Assembly (NCBI RefSeq): GCF_000817775.3
Contig: NZ_JTHE03000079.1
Span: forward strand, 4,528 to 68,527
DNA: 64,000 bases
Origin: Lyngbya confervoides BDU141951
GTDB lineage: Bacteria; Cyanobacteriota; Cyanobacteriia; Thermosynechococcales; Thermosynechococcaceae
Direction: 5' to 3'
Shown here: positions 26,749 through 34,872 of the stretch, piece by piece
How the letters are laid out: each line of letters starts with the position of its first letter
Numbering within the stretch: the stretch's first letter is position 1
Notes under the pieces: generated by a model
Databases searched by the model: none
What the model was told of the DNA's origin: nothing
Seen by the model: only the letters and a program-made list of their open reading frames with translations
Translations under genes and position numbers: made by a program

Positions 26749-26788
26749 CCTTAAAGTGTCCTCGATACGTTAAAGTGTCCTCGATACG
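26749..26788. repeat. Tandem 19-nt repeat in the leader of the glutaredoxin gene
   Basis: TTAAAGTGTCCTCGATACG occurs twice in a row at about 26751-26769 and 26770-26788, with a third partial copy (TTGTCCTCG) after it. It lies immediately upstream of the start codon on the minus strand, so it is transcribed and could affect translation or bind a regulator. Confidence 0.8.
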
Positions 26789-26986
26789 TTATTGTCCTCG
26801 CTCCTCGTCCCCAGCATGGATCCAGCATCAATTTACTGCGGTTAACATCGCAGGACCGCGCCTCTTGACCGCATTGCCCGTTGAGGGTAACCCCCACGAT
26901 GGTTCCGAGCGCCAAGGGTGGGCGGGGGGAGCCTGAATCTAAACAGGCGTCAGCGTTGTAGGCAGCCCAAGCCAGGGCCTGAGATC

Positions 26987-27018
26987 ACTGTAAACCCTCT
27001 AGTCAACTAGAGGGTCAA
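26987..27018 (-). promoter_or_regulatory. MerR-type operator/promoter facing left
   Basis: A palindrome with perfect 10-bp arms ACCCTCTAGT and ACTAGAGGGT around CA lies at 26994-27015. Read on the minus strand, TTGACC (27018-27013) and TACAGT (26992-26987) flank it as -35 and -10 boxes with a 20-bp spacer, the over-long spacing of MerR-activated promoters. It points to the glutaredoxin-MauE gene. The merR promoter at 28496-28527 has the same architecture. Confidence 0.8.
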
Positions 27019-27049
27019 GGGTCCCTAGCGGGGTATCCTCACTCAAGAT

Positions 27050-27545
27050 CCATCCCGCTGGAGAAGCCCGGTTCCAGCACCGATATGGATCCCCACTCCT
27101 ATTGATCCCCACTCACCTGAACGGGGCCAGACCTATCCCACCATTGCCTCTCCCTTTCGTCCAGATCTCCACTATGTACCGGCTTTTCTGTTAGCCGTAG
27201 GGCCTGCCCCTGGCATTATTCTCTGCCCCAATCGCCAATATGCCTATGTGGTGAAGCGATCGCTCCGGGACGTCCTGCGGCGGCGTTTGCGATCTCCTGA
27301 CATTGTTCAGCGGCTGCTCCAGAACAACTCACCTCCGACGCCCTTGGAAGCGAAGGCTCATCCGCTGTATCAACCGCTGCGGGAGACAATGCAACAGCTG
27401 GGGATTTCGCGTCGCGACGTGGCAGGGGCCACGGTCCTTACCACCGGAGATCCCGTGGCGGAGACCGCTCAACTCTCGCAGCAGATCCTGGACCGCGACA
27501 ATCCGGCCATTGAGGGATTGCAGCTAGACCCTGACGAAGTCACCC
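27050..27545 (+). pseudogene. N-terminal fragment of a large esterase/lipase, interrupted
   Basis: A continuous frame (seen from about 27050) encodes SPFRPDLHYVPAFLLAVG, then VVKRSLRDVLRRRLRSP, MQQLGISRRDVAGATVLTTGD and GLQLDPDEVTRE. The RDVAGATVLTTGDP pattern resembles the N-terminal region of large bacterial lipases/esterases (L.p.l...gi.r.dvv.at.FTT). There is no plausible start codon with an RBS at the left end, and at about 27545 the frame runs into tnpB-derived DNA. The fragment is therefore broken at both ends. The family assignment is tentative; that it is a gene remnant is firmer. Confidence 0.55.
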
Positions 27546-28340
27546 GTGAATGCTTGTTCGATTCAGCAAGCGTTTCTCTTGCCAGCGGATGCGCCCTTCC
27601 CGAATTACCACGTTCAGGCAAAGCGGTTGACTGCGGTCAAGGCTAACTTCCCTAGGCTCAAGACCGTGAATGCTCAGGTGCTTCAGCAAGTTCTCAGGAA
27701 GCTCGATGGCGCTTGGGAGTCGTGGCGGTTGAAACGATCTGGCTTCCCTCGGTTCAAAAAGCCGAATCGGATGCGCTCCTTTGGGTTCCCTCAGATGCTC
27801 AAGACCTGCATCAGTAATGAAGGGATGAAGCTGCCGCAACTGGGTTGGGTCAAGGTTCGGTGGTCACGGCGCATCCCCGACTTGTTTGAGATCAAACAAG
27901 CCCGAATCGTCCGTAAGGCATCGGTTCATCAAGTGCAGGGATGATTTTCGGGGAAGACCTGGAGTTCCGCATGATGGCCAAAGGAATGCTGGGTCAGCAT
28001 CCGCTAGATGCAGGATGGGGGCAGTTCACTCATCAAATCCTGCCTGGGGTGTGCTTCAAGCGAGAGGTGTATTACGGCAAGGTTGACCCAAGAGGGACGA
28101 GTCAGGACTGTCCTGATTGTGGTGCCAAGGTCAAAAAAGACTTGAGTGTCAGAATCTCTCACTGTTTTGAATATGGGTCAATCAAGCCAAGCGCCATGGC
28201 TGCGGCTCAAGTCATTTCCGTAGGCAACGGGGAATAGAAAATGCCTGTGGAGTCGGGGGGACAGGGAGTTCAGTCATGAAGTCTAGTCAATTAGCACTGA
28301 AGCAGGAAATCTTGGGGGCGACCCCAGGAATCTCTCTCGG
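27546..28340 (+). pseudogene. tnpB: Decayed tnpB (IS200/IS605 family RNA-guided nuclease)
   Basis: Three reading-frame blocks match parts of TnpB. Block 1 (27546-27944) has VNAQVLQQVLRKLDGAWESW and RSGFPRFKKPNRMRSFGFPQ, the N-terminal wedge region. Block 2 (27941-28180) has LPGVCFKREVYYGKVDPRGTSQDCPDCGAKVKKDLSVR, with the first CxxC of the C-terminal zinc finger. Block 3 (about 28240-28340, frame-shifted) has ACGVGGTGSS and LALKQEILGATPGIS, the usual TnpB C-terminus. The catalytic centre between blocks 1 and 2 is deleted and the second zinc CxxC is lost. A GGGG-GCGA-CCCC hairpin at 28314-28325 marks the right end. No tnpA is present. The element cannot be autonomous. Confidence 0.85.
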
Positions 28341-28495
28341 TCTCAAGATGGTAGACCCTATACCGGCATCGCCCAGCCGGTGCCCACAACCATACTTTGG
28401 GGCTGAGGCTTTGGTGGCAGGTCCGACCGGAGTCATCCCAGCGAAGCGCTCTCTAGAACGGAATTGGCTTTTTAGGCAGGAGTCGCATCCCAGCT

Positions 28496-28527
28496 TTGAC
28501 CCTACAGCGGGCTAGAGGGTTTAAAGT
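28496..28527 (+). promoter_or_regulatory. MerR-type operator/promoter of the merR gene
   Basis: TTGACC (28496-28501) and TAAAGT (28522-28527) are spaced 20 bp apart and flank an imperfect palindrome ACCCTACAGC-GG-GCTAGAGGGT (28499-28520; 8 of 10 arm positions match). The long spacer is the hallmark of MerR-family activated or self-regulated promoters. It lies about 30 bp before the merR start and shares the CTAGAGGGT half-site with the operator at 26994-27015. Confidence 0.78.
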
Positions 28528-28557
28528 GGCAGTATGTGCTTTGGGAGATCAGGGTGA

Positions 28558-28974
28558 ATGCCAGTGGCAGCGCGCTTCAGGATTGGAGAAGTTTCGAAAC
28601 AAACCCGGACCTCGGTGGGGGCTTTACGCTACTACGAAAGCCTGGGCCTACTGCAATCCGTTCGCGGTGAAAACGGCTACCGCTACTATCCACCGGAGGC
28701 AATCCAGCAGGTGCAGTTTATTAAAAAGGCCCAGGCCTTGGGTTTTTCCCTGGAGGATATCCATGAGGTGCTCCATGTCCATCAGCAGGGGGATGTGCCG
28801 TGCGAGTTTGTCCGATCGCTGCTGCAGGAGAAAATCGCGCAGCTAGAGGATCAAATCCAGAAGATGCAGGCCTTTAAAGCAGAGCTTGAGGACTATCGCG
28901 ATCGCTGGGCCACCACCCAGCCTCGCCCCCAACCAGGGGACATTTGTCCCCTAATTTCTACGGTTTCCCTGTAA
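28558..28974 (+). CDS. MerR-family metal-responsive regulator
   Basis: This 138-residue dimeric activator has a winged helix-turn-helix N-terminus (FRIGEVSKQTRTSVGALRYYESLGLLQSVRGENGYRYY), a dimer coiled coil (about 85-115) and a C-terminal metal loop. The Cys at 82 (VPCEF) and 130 (DICPLI) occupy the places of MerR Cys82 and Cys126; the third ligand corresponding to Cys117 is absent (YRDRWATT). It thus belongs to the MerR/ZntR/PbrR-like branch rather than the CueR type with two Cys in one short loop, and its metal is not predictable. It lies under its own operator and is followed closely by the rppA-like remnant. Start ATG 28558. Confidence 0.9.
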   Translation: MPVAARFRIGEVSKQTRTSVGALRYYESLGLLQSVRGENGYRYYPPEAIQQVQFIKKAQALGFSLEDIHEVLHVHQQGDVPCEFVRSLLQEKIAQLEDQIQKMQAFKAELEDYRDRWATTQPRPQPGDICPLISTVSL

Positions 28975-28979
28975 TTCTG

Positions 28980-29580
28980 ATGCGCATTTTACTGGTGGAA
29001 GATGAACCGGATCTCGGATCGGCGGTTCAGCGCACCCTGATCCAGGAAGCCTACATCGTGGACTGGGCGCAGGACGGTTTAGACGCTTGGGGCTATTTAG
29101 AAAGCTATTGGACCCAATACACGCTGGCGATTTTTGATTGGCTATTGCCGGGACTGTCTGGGATTGAGCTATGCCAACGCCTCCGAGCGCGGCACAACCC
29201 TCTGCCGGTATTACTACTCACGGCAAAGGACCGTCCGGAGGACACCGCCGCAGGTTTAGATGCTGGCGCGGACGACTATCTGATTAAGCCGTTTCGTAAA
29301 ATTGAACTATTAGCGCGCCTGCGGGCACTTCAGCGGCGATCGCCTCAGTTTCAGCCACAAAGAATTTCAGCTTTTGGAATATCTCATGCAGCATCCCCGG
29401 CAGATTGTCAGCCGAGATCAAATTCGCAATCAGCTTTGGGGACATCAAGCCGATACCATTAGTAATGTAGTGGCCGCGCTGATGCGTCAACTGCGTCGCA
29501 AGCTCTTGGAACTGGGCTGCAACGATGCCATCGAGACGGTGTATGGGATTGGCTATCGTCTTAACGTAGACCATGAATGA
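28980..29580 (+). pseudogene. rppA/nrsR-like response regulator with internal deletion and frameshift
   Basis: The receiver domain is complete (MRILLVEDEPDLG, phospho-acceptor Asp in AIFDWLLPGLSG, GADDYLIKPF) and closely follows the RppA/NrsR pattern, including LRALQRRSPQFQPQ at its end. Near 29352-29365 the frame changes: the OmpR-type DNA-binding domain (KEFQLLEYLMQHPRQIVSRDQIRNQLWG, VVAALMRQLRRKL, YGIGYRL) continues in another frame to 29580, and the ~40-residue linker with the first strands of the effector domain is missing. A receiver-only protein of 161 residues can still be made from 28980 to 29462. RppAB/NrsRS in Synechocystis responds to redox and nickel. Confidence 0.85.
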
Positions 29581-29745
29581 GCGCAAGCTATTTCGCCAGA
29601 CGCGCTGGCGATTGGCAAGCGGGTATACCGGGGTGATGGGCATTATTTTGACGCTCAGCGGATTTGGGGTATATGAAGCCATTGACCATGCCCATCGGAC
29701 GGCTGCGGACCGAGAACTACAGGCGATCGCATTTCGGCAGGTGAG
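29573..29745 (+). pseudogene. Truncated rppB/nrsS-like sensor histidine kinase
   Basis: From ATG 29573, overlapping the end of the rppA-like gene, about 55 residues match the N-terminus of RppB/NrsS: LFRQTRWRLASGYTGVMGIILTLSGFGVYEAIDHAH (first transmembrane helix), then RTAADRELQAIA. After roughly 29745 the similarity stops and the DNA runs directly into the 3' end of the oppositely oriented multicopper oxidase gene. The sensor, HisKA and ATPase domains are all lost, so the two-component system is dead at this locus. Confidence 0.82.
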
Positions 29746-29792
29746 TCAAACCTGTAACCGTCCAGATCGGCTTTGCCTTTTCACTCCACCTC

Positions 29793-31235
29793 CTATCCCC
29801 TCATCTCAATCGTTCCCATCATTCCCAACTCCTCATGGTCGAGGATGTGACAGTGGTAAACGGTCTTACCGGGATAATCCTTGAACGGAATTCGAATCCG
29901 CACCGTCTCTCCTGTTGGGACCAGCACAGTATCTTTCCAGGCGGGATAGGGCGTAGGCTGACCATTCCGGGCGATAACTTGAAAGGGATTTGTGTGTAGA
30001 TGGAAGGGATGATCCATCACCCCCGTATTGGTAATTTCCCAGTCTTCTATGGTGTTCAAGACCACCTCCGTATCAATGCGCTGCGGGTCAAAGGGCTTGC
30101 CGTTCATTAAAAACACCATGCCCTGCCCCGGCGCCATACCGTGATTGAGCACAAATTGACGCACCCTTGTTGGATCGGGCAGAGCCTCCACTGCAATCAA
30201 CCGCTGCGGGAACGATTGTGGCTGCACCTGCCCTGAATAGGTTAGCGTTGCCAAAACTTGAGGAGCGACAGAGTCGCGATCGCCCCTCATTCCTCCCATC
30301 CGGCCCCGCCCCATCATGCCCATCCGCCCCCGCCTATAGGGTAAGTTCAACAAGCGATATTGACCCAATTCCTGGGTTCCCTGAATCAGTACCTCGGCTC
30401 GCTCCCCCGGAGATAGGAGCAGTTCGGACAACTCGACGGGAACCGACAAGGGATAACCATCGGTGGCAATGAGATAAAAGGGATGCTTTTCTAGTGATAG
30501 GCGATAGAAGCGAGCATTAGAAGCATTCACCAGCCTCAATCGCGCCAATCCACCCGCAGGAATTGAAAACGCAGGATTGACCTGACCATTAACCGTCACC
30601 AGATCGCCCTCTCGTCCTGCCATCCGGCCCATCATGGACTGATGCGGCTCAACGATGAAGTCCTTTAGAAACAAAAAGATCTCCTCTGCCGCCTGAATTT
30701 CAGGGATATGATCCAGCGCGCCCCGAACCACAAAGATTCCCCCTAGCCCACCTAGAACTTGATCTGCAACATAGCCATGGAGATGGGGGTGGTAGTAGGC
30801 CAATCCCCCCCAATGATCGGGGGGAATCGAAAACTCGTAGGTAACCTGTTCCCCTCGGCCAACGCGCAGAAAAACGTTGTCGGCTGGGTCTGTGGGCGGA
30901 ATGTGCAGGCCGTGGTAATGCAGGTTTGTCGGGTTGGACAGATTGTTTTGCAACCGAATTCGCACCCTATCGCCCGGTTTGGCTTCCAGACGGGGGCCTG
31001 GAATCTGGTTGTTGTAGGCCAATACCTCTATCCTTTGGCCCCCTAGCTGAATCTGACTCTGACGAGCCTCCAGATCGAGTTCTAGCACGCCATTGCGGCT
31101 GGGATAGAATGTCGATCCCCTGATTGGCGGCTTCGAGGGCGTTTGGGTTTGACCGCGACTGCACTGCGAGAGCAGGACAGCCCCGGCACTGCCTGCCGTC
31201 AACGCTAAAAATTGTCTCCGGCTGAGCGATCGCAT
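29793..31235 (-). CDS. Multicopper oxidase, Tat-exported (CueO/CopA-like)
   Basis: This 480-residue periplasmic copper oxidase is expected to oxidise Cu(I) or phenolics. The N-terminus SLSRRQFLALTAGSAGAVLLSQC is a twin-arginine signal ending in a possible lipobox. All four copper-ligand motifs are visible: HYHGLHIP, YYHPHLHGY, HPFHLHTNPF and YHCHILDHEELGMM, giving the type 1 and the trinuclear type 2/3 sites. A Met/Arg-rich insert (RGRMGMMGRGRMGGMRG, about 310-330) resembles copper-binding loops of CueO and CopA. Start is ATG 31235 with a GGGGGA RBS; the frame is open eight codons further. It faces the truncated rppB remnant. Metal detoxification fits the merR, DUF411 and glutaredoxin neighbours. 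Confidence 0.93.
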   Translation of the reverse strand: MRSLSRRQFLALTAGSAGAVLLSQCSRGQTQTPSKPPIRGSTFYPSRNGVLELDLEARQSQIQLGGQRIEVLAYNNQIPGPRLEAKPGDRVRIRLQNNLSNPTNLHYHGLHIPPTDPADNVFLRVGRGEQVTYEFSIPPDHWGGLAYYHPHLHGYVADQVLGGLGGIFVVRGALDHIPEIQAAEEIFLFLKDFIVEPHQSMMGRMAGREGDLVTVNGQVNPAFSIPAGGLARLRLVNASNARFYRLSLEKHPFYLIATDGYPLSVPVELSELLLSPGERAEVLIQGTQELGQYRLLNLPYRRGRMGMMGRGRMGGMRGDRDSVAPQVLATLTYSGQVQPQSFPQRLIAVEALPDPTRVRQFVLNHGMAPGQGMVFLMNGKPFDPQRIDTEVVLNTIEDWEITNTGVMDHPFHLHTNPFQVIARNGQPTPYPAWKDTVLVPTGETVRIRIPFKDYPGKTVYHCHILDHEELGMMGTIEMRG

Positions 31236-31526
31236 CTCTTCCCCCTGGTGGATTATCATTACCTCGCAAGTGACATATTCCCGACGCCGACTGCTGAGGC
31301 AGTACGGCGCGGACTTCTCCTTCGGGTTGCCCTAGATTCGCGGTTTATCCTAATCGGCGCCCCAGTGAGGATACAAACCGTCCCTGACCTCATTAGGGCA
31401 CACGATTATGAGATTGAAGTGAAAGGACCGCAAGTCCACCGCAGCCTCCGGTAAGGCTGAGGGGTGACTCGCCACCCTCAGTTTGGGAATTGAAGCCCCA
31501 GAGATTAGTGCCTTAGAGATTGCCGC
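31236..31526. other. 291-bp gap with repeat-like DNA and a hairpin
   Basis: Between the oxidase and the DUF411 gene. It contains GGACTTCTCCTTCGGGTT (about 31311-31328), a motif seen in dispersed cyanobacterial repeats, and a strong hairpin CTGAGGGGTG...CACCCTCAG at 31457-31481 that may end the DUF411 transcript. An 80-codon plus-strand frame ending at 31454 crosses it but has no recognisable domain. Confidence 0.45.
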
Positions 31527-32072
31527 TTAGGTGTTGTGCTCTGCAAACACTGCGGTTTTTCCTGCCTGATCAAAGGTAAAGACCTGGTAGGGTTCTCGGA
31601 TATTGCCAGACTCCATGCCCGGTGACCCAAGCGGCATCCCCGGAACGGCAATGCCCACCACCTTGGGTTTCTCCGTGAGCAACCGCTTAACGTCCGCTGC
31701 CGGAACATGCCCCTCAATAACGTAGCCATCGACGATCGCGGTGTGACAAGCAGCTAAATCCTCAGGCACATTATGATCTCGCTTCACCCCTTCTAAGTTG
31801 TCCACGATTTTGTCTTGAACCTGAAATCCCTGAGCTTGCATATGCTCAACCCACGATCCACAGCACCCACAGGTTGGGCTTCTGTAGGTCGTGATTTGTC
31901 GAGCTTCGGGAGGGAGCGAGTTGGCGAGGGTCTCCCACCGAACTTCGGCGATCACCGGGTGCGGAACATCAGCGGGTACAAGGAGACTGTAAGCGCCAAT
32001 GCCAATGCCCCCAGCCACAAGAATTGCCGACCCAAATCGCAACCAGGGGAGTGGGAAAGGTGTATTTGCCAT
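31527..32072 (-). CDS. DUF411 family copper-associated membrane-anchored protein
   Basis: About 181 residues from ATG 32072. One N-terminal transmembrane helix (LRFGSAILVAGGIGIGAYSLL) is followed by a linker and the DUF411 domain with the SPTCGCCGSWVEHM motif (Cys-rich metal site near 70-75), HNVPEDLAACHTAIVDGYVIEGHVPA and GIAVPGMPLGSPGME. DUF411 proteins bind copper or are linked to copper and silver resistance, which matches the neighbouring multicopper oxidase. The open frame extends upstream to 32348, over the dxr start on the other strand, but the upstream residues look non-coding. Same strand as the oxidase; separated by a hairpin-bearing gap. Confidence 0.88.
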   Translation of the reverse strand: MANTPFPLPWLRFGSAILVAGGIGIGAYSLLVPADVPHPVIAEVRWETLANSLPPEARQITTYRSPTCGCCGSWVEHMQAQGFQVQDKIVDNLEGVKRDHNVPEDLAACHTAIVDGYVIEGHVPAADVKRLLTEKPKVVGIAVPGMPLGSPGMESGNIREPYQVFTFDQAGKTAVFAEHNT

Positions 32073-32338
32073 TGTTCGGGAGAAGGTATTCAGGAAAAGG
32101 TGTTCAAGCAAGGGAGCGTTGGACGAGAGAACCATACCGCGCTTGAATCGGTGACGATCTCTCTTGGCTCCAGTATAGCCATTACGTCCCTCCTGGCTTG
32201 CCCAGATCGTCTCCACACCGTTAAGACCCAGGTTAGGAACATGAGACAGCTTGGCAGACCGCTTCGCTAAGGACAGTCTGTTGGACGAGGGGGCAACAGC
32301 GCTTAATATAGTCTTGCAACGCTTTATATTTTGTCGCC

Positions 32339-33520
32339 GTGAAAGCAATCACCCTCCTTGGGTCCACCGGATCCATCGGAACGCAAACCCTGGATATTGT
32401 GGCCTCTCACCCCGAGGAGTTTCGGATTGTGGGGCTGGCGGCAGGGCGAAATCTGGATCTACTCTCCCAGCAAATTGCCCAGTTTAAGCCGGAAATTGTG
32501 GCCATCGCCGATCCGACCCAATTGCCAGATCTGCGAAGCGCGATCGCCCAGGTAACACCGCAGCCCACTCTGGTGGCAGGATCCGAGGGAATTGCAGAGG
32601 TTGCCGCCTACGGCGATGCCCAGTCGGTGGTGACCGGGATTGTGGGCTGTGCTGGGTTGCTGCCTACCATCGCGGCGATTCAGGCTGGCAAAGACATTGC
32701 GCTGGCGAACAAAGAAACCCTCATCGCGGGAGCGCCCGTGGTTCTGCCCTTGGTAGAACAGCATGGGGTTAAGCTGCTGCCTGCCGATTCCGAGCATTCG
32801 GCCATCTTCCAGTGTTTGCAGGGGGTTCCGGCGGGCGGTCTGCGCCGCATCATCTTAACCGCCTCCGGGGGAGCCTTCCGGGATTGGCCGGTGGAGAAGC
32901 TGGCCAGCGTGACGGTGGCCGATGCCCTCAATCACCCCAACTGGTCCATGGGACGCAAGATTACAGTGGACTCAGCCACCTTAATGAACAAGGGGTTGGA
33001 GGTCATTGAGGCTCACTCCCTCTTTAATCTGGACTACGACCACATTGAGATCGTCATCCATCCCCAGAGCATCATTCACTCGCTCATTGAGGTGCAGGAC
33101 ACCTCGGTGTTGGCCCAGTTGGGCTGGCCGGATATGCGCTTGCCCTTGCTGTATGCAATGTCCTGGCCTGAGCGGCTTCACACCGACTGGAAACCGCTGG
33201 ATCTGGTGAAATCTGGAGATCTTACCTTTCGAGAACCCAATCACGAGAAATATCCCTGCATGGGGCTGGCCTATGCTGCCGGGCGGGCGGGGGGAGCCAT
33301 GCCCGCAGTCCTAAATGCCGCGAACGAGCAGGCCGTGGCTCTTTTCCTGGAGGAAAAAATTACATTTTTGGAGATTCCCCGCGTGATTGAGGCCACCTGC
33401 GATCGCTTTACAGCGCAAAATACCGCAACGCCCAGCCTGGAAGACATCTTAGAGAGCGATCGCTGGGCCAGGGCCGCGGTTCTAGAAGCAGCGGCTTCCC
33501 CCACGGCGATAACCCTTTGA
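32339..33520 (+). CDS. dxr: 1-deoxy-D-xylulose 5-phosphate reductoisomerase
   Basis: Dxr catalyses the second step of the MEP isoprenoid pathway, NADPH-dependent rearrangement of DXP to MEP. The 393-residue protein has the NADPH-binding [15 protein letters not shown] at the N-terminus, [13 protein letters not shown] near 122, the metal/substrate motif [15 protein letters not shown] near 145, the flexible loop and [12 protein letters not shown] near 180, [29 protein letters not shown] near 200-228, and the C-terminal [15 protein letters not shown] start at 32339; length is normal. It stands alone, followed by a hairpin terminator. Confidence 0.97.
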   Translation: MKAITLLGSTGSIGTQTLDIVASHPEEFRIVGLAAGRNLDLLSQQIAQFKPEIVAIADPTQLPDLRSAIAQVTPQPTLVAGSEGIAEVAAYGDAQSVVTGIVGCAGLLPTIAAIQAGKDIALANKETLIAGAPVVLPLVEQHGVKLLPADSEHSAIFQCLQGVPAGGLRRIILTASGGAFRDWPVEKLASVTVADALNHPNWSMGRKITVDSATLMNKGLEVIEAHSLFNLDYDHIEIVIHPQSIIHSLIEVQDTSVLAQLGWPDMRLPLLYAMSWPERLHTDWKPLDLVKSGDLTFREPNHEKYPCMGLAYAAGRAGGAMPAVLNAANEQAVALFLEEKITFLEIPRVIEATCDRFTAQNTATPSLEDILESDRWARAAVLEAAASPTAITL

Positions 33521-33540
33521 TTTTTTCTCTTGAGGAGGCT

Positions 33541-33563
33541 GGAGGGGTTAGCCCTACCCCTCC
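33541..33563. terminator. Bidirectional hairpin terminator after dxr
   Basis: GGAGGGGT (33541-33548) and ACCCCTCC (33556-33563) form a perfect 8-bp stem with a 7-nt loop, between the dxr stop and the stop of the convergent small gene at 33587. TTTTTTCTC precedes it at 33522-33530, giving a U-tract for the leftward transcript. Confidence 0.7.
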
Positions 33564-33586
33564 CCATGTTGAGGGTGGGGATCGGG

Positions 33587-33775
33587 TTACTCGGGCCGCT
33601 GATTTTTTCTAGACTGCCACAGCAAATAAAATAAAATGCCAAACTGGATTGGAATCAGGGCGGCATAGGCCCTCATCCAGTCCATGGGGACATTTAGCTG
33701 TTCAAAGCTGGTAAAGTAGGCGGTTCCTGCCAGGGCCAGGGCCAGCAGGAATAACAGACGAACTTCTTTTTTCAT
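33587..33775 (-). CDS. Small two-helix membrane protein of unknown function
   Basis: This 62-residue protein starts with MKKEVRLLF and has two hydrophobic helices (about 6-22 and 36-52), a polar link with FEQLNVPMDWMRAY, and a basic C-terminus WQSRKNQRPE, so both termini would be cytoplasmic. The pattern suggests a genuine conserved small membrane protein of cyanobacteria, but no RBS is evident and I cannot name the family. It follows the DUF2752 gene on the same strand with a 70-bp gap. Confidence 0.6.
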   Translation of the reverse strand: MKKEVRLLFLLALALAGTAYFTSFEQLNVPMDWMRAYAALIPIQFGILFYLLWQSRKNQRPE

Positions 33776-33845
33776 CGCGGTTTTAACCGATCATAGCCCA
33801 CTGGCAAGGGTGACCCTCCCTGGATCGTTGATGATCGCAGCCGCC

Positions 33846-34313
33846 TTACCAGAGGTGTCCCAGGGGAGCCTGAGCCATCGCGGCGGCCAGTTCGCCACTG
33901 GCCTGAAGCTGCCATAGCCGCCAACCATGGTAGAGCAGCAGGACTCCCAAGCTTCCGAAAAGGACAGGCCATTGCCGGGCCATCCGTGAAAGTGGCGTGG
34001 AAATCCGCCGCCGCTGTTGAATCTCTAGCATCAGATGTCCGGCAAGGATCACAAAGAGGATCAAGACCAAGGGGCTCAATAAGTGAAATTCCATGGCCTG
34101 CTGCCAGTTCCCCTGGGCCATGGCCAGAAACGCCCGCGTCATCCCGCAAGAGGGGCAGGGGATGCCGGTAAAGTGACGAAGGGGACACTGGATCCATCCC
34201 CACGGCAGTACAGTTTCAGGGATAAACATCCGCAGCCCAGGCGTTGCGGTCAGCCCTAAGATTCCCCAGCGTCCAAACCACTCCCGGCGGGTTAAGGGCT
34301 GCAAGCGCTGCAC
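33846..34313 (-). CDS. DUF2752 membrane protein
   Basis: About 155 residues from GTG 34313, which has a GGGGA RBS and lies 11 bp after the TM2 gene stop. It contains the DUF2752 signature CPLRHFTGIPCPSCGMTRAFLAMAQGNW with a CPSC pair (zinc-ribbon-like), flanked by hydrophobic segments (about 10-30, 80-100, 115-135). The frame is open to 34403, but that would overlap the TM2 gene by 80 bp. The TM2-DUF2752 pairing is common in cyanobacteria; function unknown. Confidence 0.82.
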   Translation of the reverse strand: MQRLQPLTRREWFGRWGILGLTATPGLRMFIPETVLPWGWIQCPLRHFTGIPCPSCGMTRAFLAMAQGNWQQAMEFHLLSPLVLILFVILAGHLMLEIQQRRRISTPLSRMARQWPVLFGSLGVLLLYHGWRLWQLQASGELAAAMAQAPLGHLW

Positions 34314-34323
34314 AGATCCCCAA

Positions 34324-34599
34324 CTAGAACCAGCCACGCTGACTATTGATGTAGGTGGCAACGAATTCCTGGTCACTTTTGGTGAGATAAATAATTCCTT
34401 CAATCAAGCCGATAATCCCCATGACCATGGTGGCCACCCCACAGGTGATCACGCCGCCCACAATCGTCACCAGCAGCATAATGAGTCCTTCTGTGGTGTA
34501 CCCCAACAAAAACTTGTGAACGCCAAAGGCGCCCAACAAAATGCCACAGATTCCAGCCGCCACCTTTTTATCTGCGCCATTGCTTATGGGTCCGGTCAT
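34324..34599 (-). CDS. TM2 domain membrane protein
   Basis: This 91-residue protein has the TM2 signature: KKVAAGICGILLGAFGVHKFLLGYTTEGLIMLLVTIVGG, a short turn and a second helix with MGIIGLIEGIIYLTKSDQEF. The GxxGxHKFLLG and E-G-I-YL motifs are characteristic. It lies first in a leftward pair with the DUF2752 gene. TM2 proteins are small two-helix proteins of unclear role. Confidence 0.92.
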   Translation of the reverse strand: MTGPISNGADKKVAAGICGILLGAFGVHKFLLGYTTEGLIMLLVTIVGGVITCGVATMVMGIIGLIEGIIYLTKSDQEFVATYINSQRGWF

Positions 34600-34872
34600 G
34601 ACTCTTGCTCCTACACACCAATTTTGTCGGGCTTAGTATACCTTGATGTTCGACTATCGATAACGTCGGCTCCTGAACAACCCTGCGAGATCGGGGAGAG
34701 GTGCGAAAGTTTGGACGGCCCTCCCCAACAGACACCGGGGGGCATCGGGCGCGATAGAAACAGGGCGCGATGAAAAAAAATCGCCATGACCATATCGCCA
34801 TGGCCATAAGGACGCGATGGCATTGGGCAATTGCTTCTATGATGAGATGCAACTGCGAAAATTGTGAAGGCT

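Noticed and set aside
31212-31454. 80-codon plus-strand frame (AEAVRRGLLLRVALDSRFILIG)
   Set aside because: It begins inside the oxidase gene and includes the TTCTCCTTCGG repeat-like segment; no RBS or recognised domain.
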